Assembly: GCA_019359035.1 (NCBI GenBank)
Contig: JAHHIC010000031.1
Span: 175,828 to 239,827 of the forward strand
Direction of reading: 5' to 3'
Length of the DNA stretch: 64,000 bases
Source: Scytonematopsis contorta HA4267-MV1
Lineage (GTDB): Bacteria; Cyanobacteriota; Cyanobacteriia; Cyanobacteriales; Nostocaceae
In this document: positions 54,133 to 63,739 of the stretch, piece after piece
Position numbering within the stretch: the first letter of the stretch is position 1
Layout of the letters: every line of letters begins with the position of its first letter
Notes under the pieces: generated by a model
What the model was told of the DNA's origin: nothing
Database searches by the model: none
The model's input: the letters and a program-made list of their open reading frames with translations, nothing else
Made by a program: the position numbers and the translations under genes

Positions 54133-55092
54133 CTACCTCAAAAAAATCTTCTCTAAAACGTCTTTAGGTGTAATGTCTGCTATTTTTCCCGTAGGAGATT
54201 TAATCGCAAGGAACTTATCGCTTTTGAGTAAAAAATTAGCGGGTTCATCAGATGCTAATAAAGCTATGACGTAGCTCTGTGTGGCTACAGCCAGTTGTAT
54301 GGGGGTATTATCGTTAGTTAACAGCAAATTTGCCCCAGTAATCATTGCTGCTAATTTACCAATCTTTTCTAAAGAAGTTACCTTGACATTGGATTGAAGT
54401 TCTGCAACTGTACTAACTAAATTTTCATTATCTGAAGTTTTAACTAGCACTACAGATATGTCTGGTTGTTTTTGCACAAATTCTTGAATAATTTGTTGCC
54501 AATACTCTGGAGGATAGATTTCTTTGGATATTTTGGAAGTAGATGATTCGTTTGTACCACAGTAAATCAAAATATAACCTGTGTCATTTATATTGAGACG
54601 TTTTTGTTCATTTTTTGCCCATTGAATATCCGATGAGGGTATGTTAATTGACAACTCTGGACAAGGAGATTTAATTCCTAAACCTTTGAGCAAATCGTGG
54701 TACATATAAGCTGCGTACTGCTTTGTATTTAGCGGTACGGGGTTATTCAATAAAGGAGTGCCGTTATTTTTATAGCCTACACGTGTGGGGATTCCTGTCA
54801 ACCAAAGGATAAAACCCATAAACCAGCTTCGTCCGGTTGTGATGGCAACATCATACTCACGTTCACGAATCATACCCACTAAGTTTATCCAGTCAGCCAT
54901 GCTGTTTCGGTCTTTAAAGTCAAAAGTAAGGACATCATGAACAGATTTGTTTACCTGGTAGGCTTTTTTAGAATCAGACTCGACAATAGTATCGATTTGA
55001 GCGTTGGGATAATAGCGCTTTAGGTCGTCTAATGTTGGGAAGAAGAGAATTTGGTTGCCAATTCCACCTCTGACAAGGGCTACTATTCGCAT
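54133..55092 (-). CDS. Glycosyltransferase family 9 (heptosyltransferase-like)
   Basis: The protein of about 319 residues matches the GT9 fold: N-terminal MRIVALVRGGIGNQILFFPTLDDLKRYYPNAQIDTIV, a middle YDVAITTGRSWFMGFILWLTGIPTRVGY, and the C-terminal donor-binding region AAMITGANLLLTNDNTPIQLAVATQ. GT9 enzymes add heptose or similar sugars to lipopolysaccharide cores; cyanobacteria lack classical heptose cores, so the acceptor is uncertain. ATG 55092 is chosen because the GT9 motif starts there; the longer frame adds a basic, unsupported extension. It is divergent from ispD with a 69-bp gap. Confidence 0.82.
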   Translation of the reverse strand: MRIVALVRGGIGNQILFFPTLDDLKRYYPNAQIDTIVESDSKKAYQVNKSVHDVLTFDFKDRNSMADWINLVGMIREREYDVAITTGRSWFMGFILWLTGIPTRVGYKNNGTPLLNNPVPLNTKQYAAYMYHDLLKGLGIKSPCPELSINIPSSDIQWAKNEQKRLNINDTGYILIYCGTNESSTSKISKEIYPPEYWQQIIQEFVQKQPDISVVLVKTSDNENLVSTVAELQSNVKVTSLEKIGKLAAMITGANLLLTNDNTPIQLAVATQSYVIALLASDEPANFLLKSDKFLAIKSPTGKIADITPKDVLEKIFLR

Positions 55093-55161
55093 AATATTTT
55101 TTTTGCTAGTTCGCTTCCTAATTTTACCGAAAGTGCCTTTAAACAATATGGAGAATAGTTT

Positions 55162-55848
55162 ATGTATTTATTAATTCCAGCCGCAGGAATGGGAAAAAGG
55201 ATGGGAAGCAACCGCAATAAGCTTTTGTTGTTGTTGCGAGGTGAACCAATAATCAGTTGGACTTTAAAAGCCGCTGAAGCTGCAAGTGCAATTAATTGGA
55301 TAGGTATTATTTCTCAGCCTTCAGACTGGTCGGATTTAAAAATAATTTTGGCAAATTTACAGCTAAGCAAACCAGTCTCATTAATTCAGGGTGGTGAAAC
55401 TCGTCAGGAGTCTGTTTATAATGGATTGCAAGCTCTACCAAAAGATGCTCAACAAGTCTTGATTCATGATGGGGCTAGATGTTTAGCTACTCCTGATTTA
55501 TTTAATAGATGTGCCCAGGCTTTACTCCAAACTCCTGGTTTAATTGCTGCCGTTCCAGTAAAAGATACGATTAAAGTTGTAGACAAAAGCGGCATAATTC
55601 AAAGTACACCTGACCGAAGCCAACTTTGGGCAGCGCAGACTCCTCAAGGGTTTGATGTCAAATTGTTGAAACAGTGCCATGATAAAGGTGTGAGCCAGGG
55701 TTGGCAAGTTACAGATGACGCTGCTTTATTCGAAAAGTGCGGATTGAAAGTCCAAGTTGTCGAAGGGGAGGAAACAAATTTGAAGGTCACCACTCCACAA
55801 GATTTGGCTATAGCAGAATTTATCCTTAAAAGCAGAATAGGGGAGTAG
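55162..55848 (+). CDS. ispD: 2-C-methyl-D-erythritol 4-phosphate cytidylyltransferase
   Basis: The 228-residue enzyme attaches CMP to MEP, the third step of the MEP isoprenoid pathway. Seen: the CTP-binding start LIPAAGMGKRMGSNRNKLLLLLRGEPIISWTL, GGETRQESVYNGL, VLIHDGARCLATPDL, AAVPVKDTIKVV, QTPQGFDVKLL and the final VEGEETNLKVTTPQDLAIAEFIL. All are IspD hallmarks and length is normal. It is divergent from the glycosyltransferase gene. Repeats follow its stop. Confidence 0.95.
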   Translation: MYLLIPAAGMGKRMGSNRNKLLLLLRGEPIISWTLKAAEAASAINWIGIISQPSDWSDLKIILANLQLSKPVSLIQGGETRQESVYNGLQALPKDAQQVLIHDGARCLATPDLFNRCAQALLQTPGLIAAVPVKDTIKVVDKSGIIQSTPDRSQLWAAQTPQGFDVKLLKQCHDKGVSQGWQVTDDAALFEKCGLKVQVVEGEETNLKVTTPQDLAIAEFILKSRIGE

Positions 55849-56125
55849 GGAGTGGGGAGTAGGGAGTGGGGAATGTGGGAAATATTAAAAATAATAAAGT
55901 AAAGATTTAATTATTAATCTCCCTAATGTTCCACAACTCCCCACTCCCCATTCCCCACTCCCCATTCCCCACTCCCCATTCCCCACTCCCCACTCCCCAC
56001 TCCCCACTCCCCATTGACCACGACAAAAGATTATGGTATACTCCCACACACTTGTTGTTTGTCGATTGTCAGTTGTCACTTGTTAGTTGTCAGTTACCAC
56101 CAATTGTCAGTTGTCAGTTGTTTTT
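55845..56125. repeat. STRR cluster downstream of ispD
   Basis: gagtggg/gagtagg heptamers (55845-55876) are followed by actcccc/attcccc heptamers in the opposite sense (55935-56017), then ttgtcagttgtca units (56064-56120). The first two could pair as one long stem across about 60 bp. Confidence 0.8.
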
Positions 56126-56187
56126 CTCCGCTGACTAATGAGATGCGAATCGTTGACCAAATGACTAATGACCAATATTAATAACCA

Positions 56188-56754
56188 ATGAGTACAACGA
56201 CTAAGATTGAAGCTATCCTCTATTTAAAAGGTAAGGCGCTTAGTGTTAGCGAACTTGCTGAGTATGCAGCTTGCGACCGTGCTGCTGTTTTAGAGGGCAT
56301 TATTGAGCTTATTGATGAGTACGCTCGTCGAGATAGTGCTTTAGAGGTGGTCGAAACCCCCAATGGTTACTGTTTGCAACTCCGCTCTGATTATCAAGAA
56401 TTAGTACAGTCCATTATTCCTGTGGAATTAGGCGTTGGTGCATTAAGAACTTTAGCCGCAATTGCTCTAAATGAGTCGATTTTGCAGAGTGATTTGATTA
56501 ACGTACGGGGGTCTGGTGCGTACCAACACGTCCAAGAGCTTGTAGAACAGGGTTTTATCCGCAAACGCCGAGACGGGGACTCTCGGTCGTATTCGTTACA
56601 AGTGACTCCGAAATTTCACCACTATTTCCAAATAGACCAGTTGCCCCAACCGTTTATCAGCCAAAAGAAGGAACAGCAGTTGGAACTGGATTTGAATTCT
56701 GAAGGAGAAGTATTTTCAGAACCTGAGCTGGAACTGGCATTGAACGAATCTTAG
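56188..56754 (+). CDS. scpB: Segregation and condensation protein ScpB
   Basis: The 188-residue protein is a double winged-helix ScpB: TKIEAILYLKGKALSVSELAEYA starts the first domain, and VELGVGALRTLAAIALNESILQSDLINVRGSGAYQHVQELVEQGFIRKRRDG the second. ScpB binds ScpA and SMC in the condensin-like complex that compacts and separates chromosomes. The C-terminus is a short acidic tail (ELDLNSEGEVFSEPELELALNES). scpA is not in this window. Confidence 0.92.
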   Translation: MSTTTKIEAILYLKGKALSVSELAEYAACDRAAVLEGIIELIDEYARRDSALEVVETPNGYCLQLRSDYQELVQSIIPVELGVGALRTLAAIALNESILQSDLINVRGSGAYQHVQELVEQGFIRKRRDGDSRSYSLQVTPKFHHYFQIDQLPQPFISQKKEQQLELDLNSEGEVFSEPELELALNES

Positions 56755-56835
56755 AAATTTTGACACATAGTTGGATGTTTCTTCATGCTTGTATGGTTTA
56801 GAGTAGAATTAGCAACTAGCTAAAATAAACTGCCA

Positions 56836-57183
56836 ATGGTGTTTAATCCTTACTCTTTGAATGACAACTCTGATGAACACACCAATCAGTTTCTGAATGA
56901 GAAATTTGAAGAAAATCCAAATCAGTTACTGAGATATTTACAACATCAATCACCAGAAGTGTTAGCCCGTGTAGCCCAGTCCGTAAGTCCAGAAATAAAA
57001 CAAATTATTTCACAAAATGTCCAAGGACTTGTGGGAATGTTACCGGGTGAAAATTTCGCTGTCCAGGTGGCAACAGACCGGGAAAACCTAGCTGGTCTAT
57101 TAGCTTCGGCGATGATGACAGGTTATTTTCTCCGACAAATGGAACAGCGGATGCATCTGGACGAAACTGTAAATAACCTTTAA
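56836..57183 (+). CDS. DUF760-domain protein
   Basis: The 115-residue soluble protein has the DUF760 pattern found in cyanobacteria and plastids: LLRYLQHQSPEVLARVAQSVSPEIKQIISQNVQGLVGMLP, then FAVQVATDRENLAGLLASAMMTGYFLRQMEQRM. The function is unknown in bacteria. It lies 81 bp after scpB on the same strand with no terminator between, so the two may be co-transcribed. Confidence 0.88.
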   Translation: MVFNPYSLNDNSDEHTNQFLNEKFEENPNQLLRYLQHQSPEVLARVAQSVSPEIKQIISQNVQGLVGMLPGENFAVQVATDRENLAGLLASAMMTGYFLRQMEQRMHLDETVNNL

Positions 57184-57256
57184 TTCAGAGTTGACAACAT
57201 TCCAAAGTTGAGTGGTTCCCAGTCGAACTGAAGGAGCCTCTACTACAAATTATCCC

Positions 57257-57279
57257 TTGTGGGGTAGTTATCCCCACAA
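57257..57279. terminator. Possible bidirectional terminator stem-loop
   Basis: Arms ttgtgggg (57257-57264) and ccccacaa (57272-57279) with a 7-base loop lie between convergent genes. No long T-run follows on either side. Confidence 0.4.
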
Positions 57280-57320
57280 TCTGAACTGTTTAATTCCTGT
57301 TAATTTATGTTAACTGGTAA

Positions 57321-58538
57321 CTACTTCTTGGGATATGCAGCGGGTTGGACTCTAAAACTCTGAATTAAACCTTGCCGATTGACTTGTATTTCTAAAGTGT
57401 CTCCCACGGAACTGGACTCGATTAACTTCTGAACTTGAGCTGCTGATTTTACAGGTTTGCGGTTTACTTTTTGAATTAGGTCACCTGTTCGTAGTCCCAC
57501 AGCTTGTGCTGGAGAATCGGAACTTATCCTCGTGATTACGACTCCAGTGTCCTGCTTAATATTTAATTTATTTTCCGCATTAATTTGCTGTTTCTTGCTA
57601 GGATTCAAGTCTGTCATTTCCATACCTAGGAAGGGATGGTCAACACGTCCCTTAGTAAATAGTTCATTAGAAATACGAATAGCAGTTTCAATGGGTATTG
57701 CAAAACCTAATCCTTGAGCGTCTGCACGGATTGCCGTGTTCATTCCGATTACGTCCCCTTCGGCATCTAGCAAAGGTCCACCAGAATTACCAGGGTTAAT
57801 CGCTGCGTCTGTTTGAATAAAACTAACTCGCTTATCTGGGACTCCGACTTGAACGCTAGTACGGTCTGTGGCACTAATAATTCCTATCGTTACCGTATTA
57901 TCTAACCCTAAAGGATTTCCAATTGCAATTGCCCATTCTCCGGGTATTAAATTTTGTGAATTGCCAATTTTAACCGTGGGTAATTTTTCTGTATTAATCT
58001 GAACTGCTGCAACATCAGTAATTTGGTCTACTCCCACAACTTTACCCTCAACGGAGCGACCATCTTTGAGAGTTACTTGTACTGTATCTGTATCAGCTAC
58101 TACGTGAGCATTAGTAATAATACGCCCGTTGTCACTTAGAATAAAACCAGAGCCTGTACCGCGTTCAATGCGTTCATTCGGTACAGGTTGTTCATTTTCA
58201 CCAAAAAAGCGACGCCATAGGGGATTTTTTAAAGCATCAGAGATGGGATTGGCGACTTTGCGGGTAGCATTAATTCTGACAACAGCAGGGCCAGTTCTTT
58301 GAACTGCAGTCGCAATAAAATTCATATTATCACCATCAGCAGCTGCGACAGGAGTTCCAACACGATTAGGCACTACTGCTTCAGGGGAAGAAGTAACTGT
58401 AACAGTTCTTAATTCTTGAAACAATCGTCGTTGTGGTAGTAAAAGGGAACTACCAAATAATACTGCACCACCACCAATAACACCACCACATGCTACTAAA
58501 GAAAAATAAATTGCAACTTGCTTAACAGATAATTTCAT
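57321..58538 (-). CDS. HtrA/Deg-family serine protease with PDZ domain (HhoA/HhoB/DegP type)
   Basis: The 405-residue protein has an N-terminal signal-anchor (VAIYFSLVACGGVIGGGAVLFGSSLLL), a trypsin-like domain with the triad His145 (ITNAHVVAD), Asp175 (ITDVAAVQ) and Ser252 (NPGNSGGPLL), and one C-terminal PDZ domain from about 305 (GVVITRISSDSPAQAVGLRTGDLIQKVNRKPVKS). Cyanobacterial Deg proteases degrade damaged proteins in the periplasm or at the thylakoid under light and heat stress. The single PDZ domain is usual for cyanobacterial members. Which of HhoA, HhoB or HtrA it is cannot be decided here. Confidence 0.92.
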   Translation of the reverse strand: MKLSVKQVAIYFSLVACGGVIGGGAVLFGSSLLLPQRRLFQELRTVTVTSSPEAVVPNRVGTPVAAADGDNMNFIATAVQRTGPAVVRINATRKVANPISDALKNPLWRRFFGENEQPVPNERIERGTGSGFILSDNGRIITNAHVVADTDTVQVTLKDGRSVEGKVVGVDQITDVAAVQINTEKLPTVKIGNSQNLIPGEWAIAIGNPLGLDNTVTIGIISATDRTSVQVGVPDKRVSFIQTDAAINPGNSGGPLLDAEGDVIGMNTAIRADAQGLGFAIPIETAIRISNELFTKGRVDHPFLGMEMTDLNPSKKQQINAENKLNIKQDTGVVITRISSDSPAQAVGLRTGDLIQKVNRKPVKSAAQVQKLIESSSVGDTLEIQVNRQGLIQSFRVQPAAYPKK

Positions 58539-58815
58539 AGTTATTTAATAGTCATTAAGATTAGGCTTGTTTGACAGCAATGCAGTGGCACTCTTCCTCA
58601 GTTTATTCAAGTAAGAGGCAACTTGACAGATAAATTTGATGCTAATAGAGTTTAAAGTTTAAGATTTCAGACGAGTAACTTTTGTTCTTGGGTCGTTGGT
58701 CGGAGATTATTACGCTAATCTTTCTACAGATAATGGTTCTACTTTTGTTGTCACGACTACAAACAAGCACAAATTACTTCCCAATATCAAATTAAATCTA
58801 GCCTCATTTATATAC

Positions 58816-59360
58816 ATGACTCCTTATAATCGTCTACTGTTTCTACTTACGTTAGTTAGTGCTTGGAGAATTTTGTCAGTATTTACTCGCTTATCTCCCG
58901 TCAAAGCAGTTACACCTAATTGTTCTGTCCCGGCTCTCCAACGCTTTCAACGTCATTAAGCGAGAAATAGTGAAACTGTGCAAAGTATAGCTCAGAGCTA
59001 TAATTTGTTGCCAGCAACGATTATTCGTATGAATCCTAGATTACGTGATGGTACGGTAAATCCTGGTAGCGAAGTTGTAATTCCTCCATTTAACGGAATA
59101 GTAGTAGAAGTTGCACGTGGTCAAACAGTACGACAAATTGCATCAAGATACAGAGTCGTCCAGATGTACTATTTGAGATAAACGGCTGTCAGAAAAATCC
59201 GAGAGTCGTATTTGTACCTACACAAAATTCTTCACGAAGTCGCGCAACAATACTGGCATCTCCAAATACTAACACGTCGGAGGATAATACAAGCTCTATA
59301 ACCCTTGCTGGATATCCTTTAGTGACAGCAGCGCAAGTGGCTTTAGCTTGCAATAAGTGA
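58816..59360 (+). pseudogene. Decayed LysM-domain gene, probably an M23 peptidase remnant
   Basis: A signal-peptide-like start (MTPYNRLLFLLTLVSAWRIL) and CSVPALQRFQRH lead to an in-frame TAA at 58957-58959, after which the frame continues as a LysM domain (SETVQSIAQSYNLLPATIIRMNP ... GSEVVIPPF) and a second LysM start (VARGQTVRQIASRYRV). At about 59156 one base is missing; reading continues in the next frame as RPDVLFEINGCQKNPRVVFVPTQ and on to LAGYPLVTAAQVALA. It then stops where a tandem repeat begins (59350). The expected peptidase domain is absent. Three lesions make it a clear pseudogene. Confidence 0.85.
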
Positions 59361-59408
59361 GCAGGATGCTCGCACTACGTAATAAGTGAGCAGGATGCTC
59401 GCACTACA
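59350..59408. repeat. Tandem repeat aataagtgagcaggatgctcgcactac
   Basis: Two copies of a roughly 27-29-bp unit lie exactly at the truncated end of the LysM pseudogene. The unit contains the hairpin gagca-gga-tgctc, related to those at 13489 and 62179. Confidence 0.8.
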
Positions 59409-59423
59409 ATGTTTTCATCTAAA

Positions 59424-60446
59424 TCAAAACTTGAAACTCCCTGATTTGACTATATTCATGCCCGCTGCTGCAAATCTTTTATAGGCTTCATTCGCAGCTT
59501 GTGTGTGGTCAACTACACCTTTTACAACTACAGGAGAAGTGCAATCTTCTAAAAGATATATTTTTTTCACTAGACTTGCATCTATTTGTTTAATTTCTGT
59601 TAACAAATCGTCTATTGTCCAAGCGACACAGTGACTTTTTGCCTGTCCAGCAATTATAACAGCATCATATTGCAAAAGTTGTTTAATCAAGCGAGTATTT
59701 TTTTCAGCAATTGGACGGTTGTCGAAGCTTGTGGCAACTTCTGGACGTAATACTGAATAATTTTCAGTTAAAGGATTATTTCCTTTGATTTCAAATTGTG
59801 TTTGACTACTACGTGCAATTGAATGAAAAAATATCGCTTCTTCCACTGCTGATACTAATGCGTGACCGATACCACCTAACATGGAATGATAAGGCCAAAC
59901 AGTTAAAGGATATTTGCCGTTTTGAGTTAATTGCTTCACGTAATGATATGCGTGTTTTTTTAATAATTCATAATCCCATCCTAAGCTTGAAGTAGCACCA
60001 GGATTAACTTTCCAAATACCTTTTTCTATATCTGCTGGGGTAATATTAGTGGCTGCTGGAGTCGGATGCTGTCCACTATTATTTATCCAAAAGATAGGAT
60101 GGAAAATTTGCATTGCTGTATGGGTATCTAGCGTTGGTACAATTGTGGTAATTGACCCTAAGTTACGATAGATAAATTCACATATACGGATATTATCTTC
60201 TATAGCACCTTTGCCAGACTGTCCTCCGACAAATAATTCAAATCCTGGAAGACAAAATGTGTTTTGCACATCAATTAATAATAGACAAACGCGGTTTTTG
60301 TCTTGTGATGCTGGTGTGATTTTATGTTTTTTTACCCATTCATTAGCTTCTGTGGCTATTTGTTGATAGTTTACACGGTAGACTTCGCTAACTATTTCTG
60401 GCTTAAAGTGAGAAGGGATAGGGAGTTGATTTGTTGGAGTACTCAT
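59424..60446 (-). CDS. Isochorismatase-fold cysteine hydrolase, nicotinamidase-like
   Basis: The 340-residue protein has the cysteine hydrolase core: catalytic Asp in LLLIDVQNTFCLPG (near residue 58) and nucleophile Cys in AGQAKSHCVAWTIDDLL (near 279). Other features are LDTHTAMQIFHPIFW and WPYHSMLGGIGHALV, which suit the metal-binding and cis-peptide regions of nicotinamidase. It is longer than typical nicotinamidases (about 200 residues) because of extra N-terminal and central segments. If it deamidates nicotinamide it would feed the pncB-nadD-nadE route at 4.7-9.5 kb; that role is inferred. It is a single gene. Confidence 0.78.
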   Translation of the reverse strand: MSTPTNQLPIPSHFKPEIVSEVYRVNYQQIATEANEWVKKHKITPASQDKNRVCLLLIDVQNTFCLPGFELFVGGQSGKGAIEDNIRICEFIYRNLGSITTIVPTLDTHTAMQIFHPIFWINNSGQHPTPAATNITPADIEKGIWKVNPGATSSLGWDYELLKKHAYHYVKQLTQNGKYPLTVWPYHSMLGGIGHALVSAVEEAIFFHSIARSSQTQFEIKGNNPLTENYSVLRPEVATSFDNRPIAEKNTRLIKQLLQYDAVIIAGQAKSHCVAWTIDDLLTEIKQIDASLVKKIYLLEDCTSPVVVKGVVDHTQAANEAYKRFAAAGMNIVKSGSFKF

Positions 60447-60874
60447 GGGTAAATTATATGACTGAATTAAAATAAGCAGTAGCTTCGTAAACTTTGCAAT
60501 AATAATCTAAATTAAACCATTGTAGCTATATATTAATAGTATTATTTAAGTATTTTTACTGTTTTGCACACTGCAATACAACACAAGTAAACTTCAAATA
60601 TAACTTTAGCTTTTCAAATATCAAAAGCATTGCTAGCGCTGATGATATTGATAACTCATTGACATAAGCATTAATTACCAAGCTAATCCTAATTATTTTT
60701 TAGCCACGAAAAATAATCATTTTGTAGCCTAAAAACTTTATTTTCTTACTTTTCTAGCCCGACATACTGGTTTTCAGCAAATTATTCAACAAAAATAGCC
60801 AAAACTATGGCAATCTGAAAAAATAGAGCTTATAAATCTGGTATTTTAGCTACAGGAATTTACCACCATAGGTT
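60447..60874. other. AT-rich intergenic region upstream of ispG
   Basis: About 430 bp with no gene or repeat array recognised; it presumably carries the promoters of the divergent hydrolase and ispG genes. Confidence 0.5.
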
Positions 60875-62101
60875 ATGCAAACCCTGCCTACACCTCCAAC
60901 TACCAGTCCGGCTCCTAGCCAACCAACTTTTGATACACTTATTAAGCGCCGTAAGACCCGCGCTGTAAAAGTTGGTGACGTCACTATTGGGGGTGGATAC
61001 CCCGTAGTGGTGCAATCGATGATTAATGAAGACACCTTAGATATCGAAGGTTCGGTCGCTGCTATTCGTCGTTTGCACTCTGTTGGTTGCGAGATTGTCC
61101 GTGTAACTGTACCCAGCATGGCACATGCCAAAGCGCTGGCAGAAATTAAACAAAAATTAAAAGAAACTTACATGGATGTCCCAATTGTTGCCGATGTGCA
61201 TCACAATGGGATGAAAATCGCTTTAGAAGTATCTAAACATATTGAAAAAGTACGGATAAATCCGGGTTTATACGTGTTTGAAAAACCTAGAAGCGACCGT
61301 ACGGAATTCAGTAAAAGCGAGTTTAACGAAATTGGCGATAAAATCCGTGAAACTCTGGAACCATTGGTAATTTCTTTGCGTGACCAAGGAAAAGCCATGC
61401 GTATTGGTGTAAATCACGGTTCTTTAGCAGAGAGAATGCTGTTTACCTACGGTGATACTCCGGAGGGAATGGTAGAATCGGCGTTAGAATTCATTCGCAT
61501 CTGCGAGTCTTTGAATTTCTATAACATCGTAATTTCCATGAAAGCCTCTCGCGTACCAGTAATGATAGCTGCTTATCGCTTGATGGCTAAGCGGATGGAT
61601 GAGTTAGGGATGGACTATCCATTACATTTAGGTGTAACGGAAGCAGGTGATGGAGAGTACGGACGTATTAAATCCACAGCAGGCTTAGCAACGCTACTTG
61701 CGGACGGAATTGGTGATACGATTCGCGTATCTTTAACTGAAGCACCAGAAAAAGAAATTCCTGTTTGCTACAGTATTTTGCAGGCTTTAGGTTTACGAAA
61801 AACAATGGTAGAGTACGTAGCTTGTCCCTCATGCGGACGTACTTTATTTAACCTAGAAGATGTACTACATCGAGTTAGAGAAGCGACAAAGCACCTAACA
61901 GGTTTAGATATAGCAGTAATGGGTTGTATTGTTAACGGACCTGGTGAAATGGCTGATGCTGACTACGGTTACGTAGGAAAAACACCAGGTTATATCTCAC
62001 TCTATCGCGGTCGAGAAGAAATTAAAAAAGTTCCCGAAGACAAAGGAGTCGAAGAACTAATTAACTTGATTAAAGCCGATGGACGTTGGGTAGAACCGTA
62101 A
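60875..62101 (+). CDS. ispG: (E)-4-hydroxy-3-methylbut-2-enyl-diphosphate synthase
   Basis: The 408-residue enzyme carries out the penultimate step of the MEP pathway, using a [4Fe-4S] cluster and, in cyanobacteria, ferredoxin as donor. Seen: the TIM-barrel start [47 protein letters not shown], and the C-terminal cluster domain with Cys ligands in [12 protein letters not shown] and [23 protein letters not shown]. Length fits the cyanobacterial class, which lacks the plant insertion. It is downstream of an AT-rich promoter region and followed by repeats. Confidence 0.96.
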   Translation: MQTLPTPPTTSPAPSQPTFDTLIKRRKTRAVKVGDVTIGGGYPVVVQSMINEDTLDIEGSVAAIRRLHSVGCEIVRVTVPSMAHAKALAEIKQKLKETYMDVPIVADVHHNGMKIALEVSKHIEKVRINPGLYVFEKPRSDRTEFSKSEFNEIGDKIRETLEPLVISLRDQGKAMRIGVNHGSLAERMLFTYGDTPEGMVESALEFIRICESLNFYNIVISMKASRVPVMIAAYRLMAKRMDELGMDYPLHLGVTEAGDGEYGRIKSTAGLATLLADGIGDTIRVSLTEAPEKEIPVCYSILQALGLRKTMVEYVACPSCGRTLFNLEDVLHRVREATKHLTGLDIAVMGCIVNGPGEMADADYGYVGKTPGYISLYRGREEIKKVPEDKGVEELINLIKADGRWVEP

Positions 62102-62340
62102 AAGGCAATTCGCAATTCGCAATAAGCCGAGGCGGCACGCTTCGCGAACGCAATTCGCAATTTCCGTATGGTCTGTAGTGCGAGCATCTTGCTCGCTAGC
62201 CACCAAAAAAGCTGAAGATGCTAGCCACCAAAAAAGCTGAAGATACACATCGTTCAGCAAGTGTGCCGCTTCAACAAATGACATATTGCGTTAATTGCCC
62301 AATTGTCAATTAATTGCGAATTGCGAATTGCGAATTCTTT
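62102..62340. repeat. gcaattc STRR with gccgaggcggcacgc core and hairpin repeats
   Basis: gcaattc heptamers surround the gccgaggcggcacgcttcgcgaacg core (62104-62162). Then comes the gcgagca-tct-tgctcgc hairpin (62179-62195), a duplicated gctagccaccaaaaaagctgaag (62196-62240) and a second gcgaatt run (62315-62335). Confidence 0.75.
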
Positions 62341-62459
62341 ACCTGATGCTCGCGTTATTTTATGAAATAAGAAAATATGCTCAATACTCTACTGGCGTTG
62401 CCTGTGTTAGATTGAGCATACTGAATATATAAGTTATTCCTAAGGCAGCAGCTGTCATT

Positions 62460-63719
62460 ATGGTGATTAAAAAAAATGGGCTTGTGTTGGGTGCTACAGC
62501 AGTAACCTTAACGACCATAGCGGTTACGGGCTTTGGCATTCACTCACAAGGACAAGCTTTATTTAAGGAAAGCCCAAAAAATTTAGTAGACGAAGTTTGG
62601 CAAGTTATTCAGCGCCAATACGTTGATGCTACTTTTAATAAAGTGGATTGGCAAGCTGTCCGCAAGGAGTATCTCAGTAAGAACTACACCAGCAAGGAAG
62701 ATGCTTATAAGTCTATCCGCAAAATGCTGGAGAAGTTAGGAGACCCCTATACGCGGTTTATGGACCCAGAGGAATTCAAAAATATGCAGGTTGACACCTC
62801 TGGTCAACTGACGGGGATTGGTATTCAAATTAGTCAAGATGAAAAAACTAAGCAGTTGGTGGTAATTTCTCCTATTGAGGATACCCCCGCTGCTAAAGCT
62901 GGTATCGTGTCGAAAGATATTATCCTTACTATTGATGGCAAAAGTACTAAGGGGATGGACACTAACCAAGCTGTTTCGTTGATTCGTGGGGAACCCGGAA
63001 CTTCCGTAAAGTTGATGATTCAACGTGGTGAGCAACGGTTACCGTTTAATATAAAACGAGCACGGATTGAAATCCACCCCGTACGTTATTCGCTACAGAA
63101 AAGTCCTACTGGTAATGTTGGCTATATTCGCTTGAACCAGTTTAGCGCTAATGCTCCTAAGGAAATGAACAGAGCGATTAGAGATTTGGAAGCGAAAAAA
63201 GTTTCTGGCTATATTTTAGATTTACGTTCTAACCCCGGTGGTCTGCTTTACGCTAGTGTGGAAATTGCTCGGATGTGGATGAATAAAGGAGCAATTGTTT
63301 CTACTGTTGACCGTCAAGGGGAACGGGAACGAGAGGAAGCTAATGGAAGTGCTTTGACTACTAAGCCTTTGGTTGTACTCGTTGATAAAGGTAGTGCTAG
63401 CGCTAGCGAAATTCTTTCTGGTGCTTTACAGGATAATAAGCGTGCGACAATTGTTGGTACCCAAACTTTTGGTAAAGGTTTAGTTCAGTCTGTGCGTCCT
63501 TTAGAAGACGGTTCTGGGATGGCTGTGACTATTGCTAAATATTTGACTCCTAATGGCCGAGATATTAATAAGCATGGTATTGACCCTGATATTAAGTCGG
63601 AGTTGACTAAAGCTCAACAGACGGAGCTAATTAAAGACCGTGATAGGATTGGTACCGCTAAAGACCCACAATTTGCTAAAGCTTTGGAAGTTCTACAAAA
63701 GCAAATTGCTCAGAAGTAG
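62460..63719 (+). CDS. Carboxyl-terminal processing protease (CtpA/CtpB family, S41)
   Basis: The 419-residue protease has an N-terminal signal segment (LVLGATAVTLTTIAVTGFGI), an N-terminal helical domain, a PDZ domain from about residue 105 (GIGIQISQDEKTKQLVVISPIEDTPAAKAGIVSKD) and the S41 catalytic core with the Ser/Lys dyad in GSASASEILSGAL (Ser near 314) and GTQTFGKGLVQSV (Lys near 339). In cyanobacteria CtpA removes the C-terminal extension of photosystem II protein D1; paralogues CtpB and CtpC have other roles. Which paralogue this is cannot be told from the sequence alone. Confidence 0.92.
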   Translation: MVIKKNGLVLGATAVTLTTIAVTGFGIHSQGQALFKESPKNLVDEVWQVIQRQYVDATFNKVDWQAVRKEYLSKNYTSKEDAYKSIRKMLEKLGDPYTRFMDPEEFKNMQVDTSGQLTGIGIQISQDEKTKQLVVISPIEDTPAAKAGIVSKDIILTIDGKSTKGMDTNQAVSLIRGEPGTSVKLMIQRGEQRLPFNIKRARIEIHPVRYSLQKSPTGNVGYIRLNQFSANAPKEMNRAIRDLEAKKVSGYILDLRSNPGGLLYASVEIARMWMNKGAIVSTVDRQGEREREEANGSALTTKPLVVLVDKGSASASEILSGALQDNKRATIVGTQTFGKGLVQSVRPLEDGSGMAVTIAKYLTPNGRDINKHGIDPDIKSELTKAQQTELIKDRDRIGTAKDPQFAKALEVLQKQIAQK

Positions 63720-63739
63720 GGAGTGGGGAAAATAGTTAG

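Noticed and set aside
58696..58959. Separate 87-residue gene upstream of the LysM piece
   Set aside because: It is in the same frame as the LysM segment and ends at an internal stop; its last 46 residues are the signal peptide and start of the pseudogene.
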